Below, in pieces: positions 6,333 through 11,811 of a stretch of 11,811 nucleotides of DNA. Under the pieces are notes generated by a model. The model made no database searches. It saw nothing but the letters and a program-made list of their open reading frames with translations, and had not been told where the DNA came from. Each line of letters begins with the position of its first letter. The stretch's first letter is position 1. Position numbers and translations under genes: made by a program. Where the stretch lies: assembly GCA_900556405.1 (NCBI GenBank), contig USPB01000042.1, positions 1-11,811 on the forward strand. The letters run 5' to 3'. This DNA comes from an uncultured Actinomyces sp. (GTDB lineage Bacteria; Actinomycetota; Actinomycetes; Actinomycetales; Actinomycetaceae).

Positions 6333-6338
6333 AGTCTA
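6333..6338 (-). promoter_or_regulatory. putative -10 element of rpoD
   Basis: TAGACT on the minus strand fits TANNNT and predicts a leader of about 57 nt carrying the hairpin at 6305-6321 and the Shine-Dalgarno. No good -35 is seen. TACGGT at 6327-6322 is an alternative. Confidence 0.4.
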
Positions 6339-6416
6339 GTGCGTTGCTTCGTAGTTTTCCTGACGGTAGGTGTGAGGATGCCCCGCATTGGCCTCCGCTT
6401 CGAGCGCAACCTCAGT

Positions 6417-6422
6417 TAGAGT
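6417..6422 (+). promoter_or_regulatory. putative -10 element of the polyprenyl synthase gene
   Basis: TAGAGT fits TANNNT and ends 6 nt before the ATG at 6429, with no Shine-Dalgarno between them. This predicts a leaderless mRNA beginning at the A of the start codon. Confidence 0.5.
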
Positions 6423-6428
6423 TACCTC

Positions 6429-7532
6429 ATGACTCTGAGCGACAGTTTCGCGACGCTGCGTCCGCACATTGACGAGGCAACGGCCTCGAGCCTCGCCCAC
6501 CTTCTGACACGCGCCGGTGCATCGTGCCGATCCGAGGAGTTTTCCGAGGCCGTGCTCGCGTCCGTTGCCGGAGGGAAGCGGTTCCGGGCTCTCATGGCGC
6601 ATATCGGCTACTCGCTCGCGGCAGCAATTCCAGTCGAAGACGTTGCCCTGCCCCACCTCAGCGCAGCGCTCGAGCTCTACCAGGCCAGCGCTCTCGTTCA
6701 CGATGACATCATCGACAAGGCAGATGAGCGTCGCGGCATGCCGACCCCTCATCGAAGCCTCGCCACCCATCACGCATCGCACTCGTGGATCGGCTCATCT
6801 TCAGATTTCGGAACACACGCCGCGATCCTCGTTGGAGACTTTTTGTTTTCCGCAGCGACCGCCGCCGCAGACGAGCAGGCGCTCACACTCGACGACAAAC
6901 GCGCACGGACGTTCTCGCGCCGCTTTGCCGACATGCACGCAGAGGTGGCACTCGGCCAATACCTCGACATCGCCGCCGAGCAGAGCCCGCTGGACCCCGA
7001 ACGCACGGACGCACTGAACGTCAGTGACGCGCTGGAGGTCGCACTCCATAAGTCGGCTCACTACTCGGTCGTTCACCCCGCAGTCCTGGGAGCCATCTGC
7101 GGCGCGCCCACGCTCGAGGACGGGGACGCACTCACCCACAGCCTCGAAGAGATCCTGACGCCCTGGGGACTGGCATTCCAGCTACGCGACGACGACCTCG
7201 GCGTTTTCGGAGACCCCGCGGTGACCGGAAAACCCGCGGGCGATGATCTGCGCGAAGGAAAGCGCACCGTCCTCCTGGCTCTCACCTGGGAGGCCTCCTC
7301 CCCCGCCGAGCGGTCCGCCCTCACCGACGTCCTCGGGGTGGCCGAAGCCTCGGCGACGCAGATCAGCGCGGCGACCCGCATCGTTGCATCCAACGGTCGC
7401 GGCCCCCACGAGGCTGAGATCGCGCGCCTGGTCGCCGACGGGCACGCCGCGCTCGAGGCCTCGACCTTCGACGACGATTCCCGCGCGATGCTGCGCGAGC
7501 TATGCTCGATACTCACCGCGAGGCGAGCCTGA
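6429..7532 (+). CDS. trans-isoprenyl (probably geranylgeranyl) diphosphate synthase, IdsA2-like
   Basis: The enzyme joins isopentenyl diphosphate to an allylic diphosphate to make a linear polyprenyl diphosphate, the precursor of quinone side chains, carotenoids or other terpenoids. The 367-aa cytosolic all-helical protein shows GGKRFR (48-53), the first aspartate-rich motif HDDIIDKADERRG (91-103), and the second QLRDDDLGVFGD (251-262), followed by KPAGDDLREGKRT (268-280). Residues at -4 and -5 before the first motif are small (A88, S87), not the bulky aromatics that stop chains at C15; this suggests C20 or longer product, as inference. Position and strand match idsA2 of M. tuberculosis, next to the Rv2175c/pknL/aroG group. 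The start codon has no Shine-Dalgarno but a -10-like hexamer 6 nt upstream. It is divergent from rpoD and convergent with the next gene. Confidence 0.92.
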   Translation: MTLSDSFATLRPHIDEATASSLAHLLTRAGASCRSEEFSEAVLASVAGGKRFRALMAHIGYSLAAAIPVEDVALPHLSAALELYQASALVHDDIIDKADERRGMPTPHRSLATHHASHSWIGSSSDFGTHAAILVGDFLFSAATAAADEQALTLDDKRARTFSRRFADMHAEVALGQYLDIAAEQSPLDPERTDALNVSDALEVALHKSAHYSVVHPAVLGAICGAPTLEDGDALTHSLEEILTPWGLAFQLRDDDLGVFGDPAVTGKPAGDDLREGKRTVLLALTWEASSPAERSALTDVLGVAEASATQISAATRIVASNGRGPHEAEIARLVADGHAALEASTFDDDSRAMLRELCSILTARRA

Positions 7533-7545
7533 GCCTGAGGCGGTG
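7514..7545. terminator. possible bidirectional terminator between convergent genes
   Basis: CACCGC (7514-7519) pairs with GCGGTG (7540-7545), and an inner AGGC/GCCT stem (7521-7524, 7533-7536) can stack within. The structure is imperfect and overlaps the end of the polyprenyl synthase gene. Only 15 nt separate the two convergent stop codons, so any terminator must overlap coding sequence. Confidence 0.3.
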
Positions 7546-7547
7546 GG

Positions 7548-7901
7548 TTAGAAAGCCAGCGTCGAGGCGATGCGATTGACCCGGTGATAGCGACCCGACG
7601 TCAGCGCATCGATCGGCCGCTCGCCGAGCTCGTCCTGAACCGCGTACAGCCATGCCAACGATTCCTCGGCCGTGAAGCCATCATCCGCCAGGAGCGTGAG
7701 CGTTCCCTGCAGGAACGGGAGCGGCTCCCAGCCGTTGTCGCCCTTGACGATCACGTCCTGAGGGATGCCACGCGCCCCGTTACCGTCGCGCGCCTCGATG
7801 AGGACACGATCGCGGATCAGCTGCTTGAGGCGACGTTCTTCGATGCCGAGGAGACGGCACACCTCATCGATGGACAGCACGGTGATATCAACACTGGTCA
7901 T
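7548..7901 (-). CDS. Rv2175c-like DNA-binding regulatory protein
   Basis: This 117-aa protein has an N-terminal winged-helix/MerR-like segment (about 8-52, SIDEVCRLLGIEERRLKQLI) and the C-terminal stretch RPIDALTSGRYHRVNRIASTLAF (95-117) that marks the Rv2175c family. Rv2175c of M. tuberculosis is a DNA-binding protein and a reported substrate of the neighbouring kinase PknL, phosphorylated on Thr9 in its flexible N-terminal extension. That extension is almost absent here: the domain begins within about 8 residues of the start, leaving T2 and T7 as the only nearby threonines. The ATG at 7901 was chosen because upstream frame sequence is Arg-rich and non-family-like and reaches into the kinase gene, and because TAGTCT lies 7 nt before this ATG. 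It is divergent from the kinase gene with an 83-nt shared promoter region. Confidence 0.85.
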   Translation of the reverse strand: MTSVDITVLSIDEVCRLLGIEERRLKQLIRDRVLIEARDGNGARGIPQDVIVKGDNGWEPLPFLQGTLTLLADDGFTAEESLAWLYAVQDELGERPIDALTSGRYHRVNRIASTLAF

Positions 7902-7908
7902 GAGCGCA

Positions 7909-7914
7909 AGACTA
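7909..7914 (-). promoter_or_regulatory. putative -10 element of the Rv2175c-like gene
   Basis: TAGTCT on the minus strand fits TANNNT and ends 7 nt before the ATG at 7901 with no Shine-Dalgarno, which predicts a leaderless mRNA. No -35 consensus is visible. Confidence 0.5.
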
Positions 7915-7954
7915 CCCCATTCACGCGCCGCACCGAGGTGGGCACCTCCGATAA

Positions 7955-7964
7955 TTTCGCGAAA
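7955..7964. promoter_or_regulatory. TTTCGCGAAA palindrome in the shared kinase / Rv2175c-like promoter region
   Basis: A perfect 10-bp palindrome sits between the two divergent -10 elements, ending 7 bp before the kinase -10. This position suits an operator that would hinder polymerase on the kinase side. The binding factor is unknown; the adjacent Rv2175c-like protein is one candidate by location only. Confidence 0.4.
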
Positions 7965-7971
7965 ACTCCCA

Positions 7972-7977
7972 TAGAAT
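7972..7977 (+). promoter_or_regulatory. putative -10 element of the kinase gene
   Basis: TAGAAT matches TATAAT at five of six positions and ends 7 nt before the GTG at 7985. There is no Shine-Dalgarno in the 7 nt between, so a leaderless transcript is predicted. Confidence 0.55.
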
Positions 7978-7984
7978 CGAGCAA

Positions 7985-9922
7985 GTGAGCGATGAACAGA
8001 CATTCGACCAGACGGACCCGTTGATCGGCCTCCTCGTCGACGAACGGTACCGAGTGACGCGCAGGCTCGCGCGTGGCGGCATGGCCACCGTGTACATCGC
8101 ACAGGACGAACGCCTTGATCGACCCGTCGCCCTCAAGGTCATGCACCCGCACCTGGCGGACTCCCAGGACTTCGTCGCACGCTTCCGCCGCGAGGCACGC
8201 TCCGCAGCGCGCATCGTTCATCCCGGTGTCGTCTCCGTCTTCGATCAGGGCGTCATTACCGGCCAGGGCTTCCTCGTCATGGAACTCATCGACGGAACGA
8301 ACCTGCGCCAACTGCTGCGCGCACAGGGTGCCTTTACGATCCCCCAGGCCCTGCGCTACACGACCGATACCCTTGAGGCTCTGCGTGCCGCTCACCGCGT
8401 CGGCGTGATCCATCGCGACATTAAGCCAGAGAACATCCTCGTTCCAACCGACGGCCCCGCGAAGGTCACCGACTTCGGCTTGGCACGCGCGGCGTCCGAG
8501 GTCTCCATGTCGTCGACGGGCAACATGCTCGGAACAGTGGCGTACATCGCGCCGGAAATCGCCACCACAGCCGAGGCCGACGCACGCTCGGATATCTACT
8601 CCGTGGGCATCATGCTGTACGAGATGCTGACCGGGGCTGTGCCGTGGGCAGGCGAATCACCACTGCAGATCGCCACCCATCACGTCGCCGACGACGTCCC
8701 CAAGCCGTCGGCTTCCCAGCCCTGGATCCCCCGCGAAATCGACGATCTCGTCGCGGCGCTGACGGCCCGCGACCCCGCCTCGCGTCCCGCCGATGCTTCC
8801 GAAGCAATCGACCTGGTAACGCGCGCGGCCGCCGCCATACCTGCCGAGCTAGCGAATCGCCGCGCAGAAATCGCCCCCGCCGACCGCAGCGGCGCCTCTG
8901 AAACCACAGCGCTGAACACGGAGGTGATGTCCGCACAGTTCACGAGGCCGCTTCCGACGCCCTCAACCGTCACAACGGTCCACACCTCCGCGCCGATCCC
9001 AACGCCCGAGGAGGCGGGCACGACGACAACATACAAGCGTGCAGCCCTGTGGGTGAGCCTGGTCGTCCTCCTCCTCGCGGTAGCGGGAATTGGAGGCACC
9101 TGGTGGTGGAACGAATACGGCCCCGGCTCCTACCTGACGATGCCCACCACCGATGGGCGCCCCCTCGCAGACGTTGAGGCCGATCTGGGCGCGATGGGGC
9201 TGACCTTCTCTGTTGAGGAGGAGTTTTCGGACGACGTCGCGACCGGTTCCGTCACTCGCTCCGACCCTGAGGGCGGAACCCCGGTCCATAAGCGAGCCGA
9301 CGTGCAGCTCTACGTGTCCAAGGGCATCGACATGAAAACCGTACCCGACGTGAGCGGCAAGACCCAGGATGATGCGAAGAAGGCGCTGAGCGACGCAGGT
9401 CTTGCACTCGGCGCGATCACAGACGCCTACTCCGAGGATGTTCCACAGGGACAGGTCATCTCCCAGTCAGCGCCGTCCGGAACGTCGGTGCCGCACGACA
9501 CGGCCATCGACGTCGTCTTGTCCAAGGGACGCGAACCTCTCACCGTTCCCTCCCTCAACGGGATGAGCGCGGACGCCGCGAAGAAGGCGATCGAAGGGCT
9601 CGGCCTCGCCGCAGCACCCACCGAAGCGTTCTCCGACACGGTCGCGCAAGGCCAGGTCATTTCTCAGCAAACTGCAGAGGGCTCCATCTTGCACCGGGGC
9701 GACACCGTCGCCTACACAGTGTCGAAGGGCCCCGAAAAGGTCGCGGTGCCCGACGTCGTTGGCCGCCAGCGCGACGATGCCAGGAGCGTGCTCGAAGCAG
9801 CAGGCTTCACCGTCCAAGAGGAAGCGATTCTCGGCGGCTTCTTCGGCACCGTCCGCCAGAGTGATCCCGCCGCTGGGACAATGCTCAAGAAGGGGAGCGT
9901 CGTCACGATCACCATCGTCTGA
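7985..9922 (+). CDS. pknL: membrane Ser/Thr protein kinase with four PASTA domains (PknL-like)
   Basis: This 645-aa receptor-type kinase has an N-terminal Hanks kinase domain (about 22-280), a Thr/Pro-rich juxtamembrane linker (about 290-350), one transmembrane helix (about 353-375) and four extracellular PASTA repeats (about 384-447, 451-515, 518-582, 585-645). Kinase motifs are the Gly-rich loop LARGGMATVY (28-37), K51 in VALKV, HRDIKPEN (143-150, catalytic D145), DFG (163-165), and an activation loop with candidate phosphothreonines T178 and T184 before APE (189-191). PASTA domains sense muropeptides or lipid II in relatives such as PknB, so a role in cell-wall growth control is likely but inferred. 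It is called PknL-like from neighbours (Rv2175c-like gene, aroG, isoprenyl synthase) rather than domain content: M. tuberculosis PknL is about 400 aa and lacks these PASTA repeats. No pbpA, rodA or fhaA gene, as found around pknB, is present here. Confidence 0.93.
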   Translation: MSDEQTFDQTDPLIGLLVDERYRVTRRLARGGMATVYIAQDERLDRPVALKVMHPHLADSQDFVARFRREARSAARIVHPGVVSVFDQGVITGQGFLVMELIDGTNLRQLLRAQGAFTIPQALRYTTDTLEALRAAHRVGVIHRDIKPENILVPTDGPAKVTDFGLARAASEVSMSSTGNMLGTVAYIAPEIATTAEADARSDIYSVGIMLYEMLTGAVPWAGESPLQIATHHVADDVPKPSASQPWIPREIDDLVAALTARDPASRPADASEAIDLVTRAAAAIPAELANRRAEIAPADRSGASETTALNTEVMSAQFTRPLPTPSTVTTVHTSAPIPTPEEAGTTTTYKRAALWVSLVVLLLAVAGIGGTWWWNEYGPGSYLTMPTTDGRPLADVEADLGAMGLTFSVEEEFSDDVATGSVTRSDPEGGTPVHKRADVQLYVSKGIDMKTVPDVSGKTQDDAKKALSDAGLALGAITDAYSEDVPQGQVISQSAPSGTSVPHDTAIDVVLSKGREPLTVPSLNGMSADAAKKAIEGLGLAAAPTEAFSDTVAQGQVISQQTAEGSILHRGDTVAYTVSKGPEKVAVPDVVGRQRDDARSVLEAAGFTVQEEAILGGFFGTVRQSDPAAGTMLKKGSVVTITIV

Positions 9923-9958
9923 CGGGACGCCGCGTCCGACGCGCACGCATCCAACGAA

Positions 9959-10004
9959 AGATCCCCGGCCTCGTCCATTTGAATTGCGACGAGGCCGGGG
10001 ATCT
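9959..10004. terminator. bidirectional terminator between kinase and DAHP synthase genes
   Basis: A perfect 17-bp inverted repeat (AGATCCCCGGCCTCGTC at 9959-9975, its complement at 9988-10004) with a 12-nt loop lies between two convergent stop codons, 36 nt after the kinase and 14 nt from the DAHP synthase stop. On the minus strand it is followed by TTTC, a short U run; on the plus strand no U run follows. Confidence 0.85.
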
Positions 10005-10018
10005 ACTCGTTCGAGGGG

Positions 10019-11458
10019 TCACTCCTCGTGAGAGGATCCCTTCGCCAGGTACTGAGCAACCTGGAAGGCCATCTCCAGGCTCTGCTGGTGGTTCAGACGC
10101 GGATCCACGAGCGTCTCGTAACGATCACGCAAGGACTCGTCATCGATGTGCTCACTGCCGCCGATCACCTCGGTGACATCATCACCGGTGAGCTCGACGT
10201 GCAGGCCGCCAGGAACAGTGCCCGCCGCCTCGTGAGCCTCGAAGAAGCCACGAACCTCATCCATGACCGTCTCAAAGCGACGCGTCTTGAAGCCGGTCGA
10301 GGACGTAATCGTGTTGCCGTGCATCGGATCGGTCATCCACGTAATCGGACGGCCATCTTCCCGCGCCGCTTCCAGCAGCGGCGGAAGCGCCTCGCGGATA
10401 CGTCCGGCACCCATACGCGTAATGAACGACAGGCGCCCCTCCTCACCATCCGGGTTCAGGCGATCAACGAGCGAGAGCATCTGGTCCGGCGTGGTCGACG
10501 GACCGAGCTTGACCCCAATCGGGTTACGAACGCGCGACAGCAGCTCAATGTGAGCGCCCTCCTCATCGCGCGTCCTCTCCCCCGCCCACAGGAAGTGGGC
10601 AGATGTGTTGTACGGTTCGCCGGTGCGCGAATCGATCCGGGTCATCGCCGACTCATACTCGAGCAGCAACGCCTCGTGCGACGAATACAGGTCAACGTCG
10701 CGCAGTGTCTCGAAGTCGACGCCAGCGGCACCCATAAACTTGATCGCGCGGTGGATGTCCTCCGCGAGCGACTCATAGCGCGCATAGGCCGGATTCGACA
10801 TGAAGCCCTGATTCCAGCGGTGTACCTGACGCAGGTCAGCATAACCGCCCTTCGTGAAAGCGCGAATCAGGTTCAGCGTCGAGGCCGCGTGGTTATACAG
10901 CGACAGAAGGCGCTGCGGATCGGGCTCGCGCGCCTCGGGGGTGAACTCGAAGGAGTTCACCGCATCGCCGCGGTAGCTCGGCAGCGTCACGCCGTCGCGC
11001 GTCTCCATGTCGGACGAGCGCGGCTTGGCGTACTGACCCGCAATACGGCCGACCTTGATGACCGGCAACGAAGCGCCGTACGTGAGCACGACCGCCATCT
11101 GCAGCAGGGTCTGAATCTTCAGGCGCACATGATCCGCCGTCGCCTCAGCGAAGGTCTCAGCGCAGTCCCCGCCCATCAGGACGAAGGCCTCACCGCGGGC
11201 AGCCGCACCCATCCACGTGCGCAAGTCGTCAACCTCCCCGGCGAACACGAGCGGCGGCTGGCGGCGCAGCTGCGCCGTCACATCACTGAGATGTTCCGCG
11301 TCCGCGTAGGTAGGCTGCTGGGCCGCGTCCAGGCCACGCCACGTGTCCCAGGGAGCGCGCTCCCCGGACTCAGGTGACCACAGGCGCTCGGGGACGCGGC
11401 GGGAGCGAGGCTTACGCACAGGCTCACCGCCGCGTCCGGGAGTGATCGAAGGAATCAC
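10019..11458 (-). CDS. aroG: class II 3-deoxy-D-arabino-heptulosonate 7-phosphate synthase
   Basis: The enzyme condenses phosphoenolpyruvate with erythrose 4-phosphate in the first step of the shikimate pathway to aromatic amino acids. The 479-aa protein is of the class II (plant/mycobacterial AroG) type. Motifs include MGGDCAETF (95-103), KVGRIAGQYAKPRS (135-148), SYRGD (161-165), WAGERTR (291-297), GVKLGP (315-320), DPMHGNT (377-383), VELTG (421-425) and DPRLN (452-456). Likely metal ligands C99, H380, E422 and D452 correspond to C87, H369, E411 and D441 of M. tuberculosis AroG with near constant offset. The GTG start is 10 nt after the stop of the upstream phosphofructokinase gene, with only a weak GAGTGAG upstream; a second GTG at codon 14 preceded by GGCGGTGAG could be the real start, since the first roughly 25 residues are Arg/Pro-rich and not conserved. 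The two genes may be co-transcribed. Confidence 0.96.
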   Translation of the reverse strand: MIPSITPGRGGEPVRKPRSRRVPERLWSPESGERAPWDTWRGLDAAQQPTYADAEHLSDVTAQLRRQPPLVFAGEVDDLRTWMGAAARGEAFVLMGGDCAETFAEATADHVRLKIQTLLQMAVVLTYGASLPVIKVGRIAGQYAKPRSSDMETRDGVTLPSYRGDAVNSFEFTPEAREPDPQRLLSLYNHAASTLNLIRAFTKGGYADLRQVHRWNQGFMSNPAYARYESLAEDIHRAIKFMGAAGVDFETLRDVDLYSSHEALLLEYESAMTRIDSRTGEPYNTSAHFLWAGERTRDEEGAHIELLSRVRNPIGVKLGPSTTPDQMLSLVDRLNPDGEEGRLSFITRMGAGRIREALPPLLEAAREDGRPITWMTDPMHGNTITSSTGFKTRRFETVMDEVRGFFEAHEAAGTVPGGLHVELTGDDVTEVIGGSEHIDDESLRDRYETLVDPRLNHQQSLEMAFQVAQYLAKGSSHEE

Positions 11459-11468
11459 GCGCAGCGAC

Positions 11469-11811
11469 TCACTCGCCAGCGGGCTCGACGGTCTGGCCGA
11501 TCTCGGCCATCATCTCGACGAACCAGGGGGCGGAAATGTCGAAGGGCTTGCCGCCCGCGATGCGCGGGAACGCAATGGCCTTCAGGCGGTCGCCATCCTC
11601 CTCGTCGTGGCCGATAACGCCGGACTCGCCCTTGAAGGCGCACTCGACGGCGAGGTCGGTCATCGACTTGATGAGGCGCAGGTCGTCGGCGTTGGCACGC
11701 GAAGAACGCGAGAAGTAGCCGGACTTCTGAACCATGACCTTCTCGGCGTCGATCTTCTCGGCGAACTGCTTGGCGAACCACTGGCCGGGGTTGATGGTGT
11801 CGAGCTTGACG
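11469..11811 (-). CDS. pfp: diphosphate-dependent phosphofructokinase, C-terminal part (gene cut by window edge)
   Basis: The visible 113 residues are the C-terminal end of a 6-phosphofructokinase; the frame stays open to the window edge at 11811. The pattern LDTINPGQWFAKQFAEKI, VMVQKSGYFSRS, NADDLRLIKSMTDLAVECA and GVIGHDEEDGDRL is that of actinobacterial enzymes annotated as pyrophosphate-fructose-6-phosphate 1-phosphotransferase, which interconvert fructose 6-phosphate and fructose 1,6-bisphosphate reversibly with PPi. The phosphoryl-donor-determining residues are in the N-terminal part and are not visible, so the PPi assignment rests on family likeness. It ends in EPAGE and is followed after 10 nt by the DAHP synthase start, suggesting one operon. 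Confidence 0.8.
   Translation of the reverse strand, partial: VKLDTINPGQWFAKQFAEKIDAEKVMVQKSGYFSRSSRANADDLRLIKSMTDLAVECAFKGESGVIGHDEEDGDRLKAIAFPRIAGGKPFDISAPWFVEMMAEIGQTVEPAGE

Noticed and set aside
7902..8102. N-terminal extension of the Rv2175c-like frame
   Set aside because: It would overlap the kinase start region antisense, is Arg/Gly-rich shadow sequence and would place the kinase promoter inside the gene.
10028..11377. 449-aa plus-strand frame
   Set aside because: It is entirely antisense to the DAHP synthase gene, whose metal ligands and motifs are all present.
1..11811. CRISPR array, insertion sequence, prophage or defence system
   Set aside because: No spaced direct repeats, transposase, integrase or toxin/antitoxin-like frame was found; gene content is core and syntenic.

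Overview
This window comes from a high-GC Gram-positive actinobacterium. Actinomycetaceae (Actinomyces/Schaalia-like) is the best guess. Reasons: high GC throughout, a primary sigma factor with a long Lys/Ala-rich then acidic N-terminus, a class II DAHP synthase, a PASTA-type Ser/Thr kinase, a probable diphosphate-dependent phosphofructokinase, and gene order that matches mycobacterial chromosomes in two blocks. The lineage call is inference from protein character and synteny; no search was run.

Left block (1-6270, all minus strand; transcription runs from high to low coordinates): rpoD (primary sigma factor), a 128-aa single-pass membrane protein of unknown function, ftsY (SRP receptor), ffh (SRP54 GTPase) and an amidohydrolase 3 nt after ffh. 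ftsY, ffh and the amidohydrolase keep the order of M. tuberculosis Rv2921c...Rv2916c-Rv2915c without the intervening amt-glnB-glnD. FtsY and Ffh are partner GTPases of co-translational membrane targeting. A strong hairpin (2865-2899) ends ftsY, and ffh has its own promoter and Shine-Dalgarno sequence, so the two seem to be separately transcribed.

Right block (6429-11811): polyprenyl diphosphate synthase (+), Rv2175c-like DNA-binding protein (-), PASTA Ser/Thr kinase (+), class II DAHP synthase (-), and the C-terminal end of a PPi-type phosphofructokinase (-, cut by the window edge). Order and strands match M. tuberculosis idsA2 - Rv2175c - pknL - aroG, so the kinase is called PknL-like. A 17-bp perfect inverted repeat (9959-10004) separates the convergent kinase and DAHP synthase genes.

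Most of the window is housekeeping; no mobile element, CRISPR array or RNA gene was found. The most unusual signals are regulatory. A perfect 13-bp inverted repeat surrounds the putative -10 element and start codon of ftsY. Four genes have a -10-like hexamer exactly 6-7 nt before the start codon, as expected of leaderless mRNAs. A GAAC-N4-GTTC palindrome lies upstream of the unknown membrane protein, and a TTTCGCGAAA palindrome lies in the shared promoter region of the kinase and the Rv2175c-like gene.
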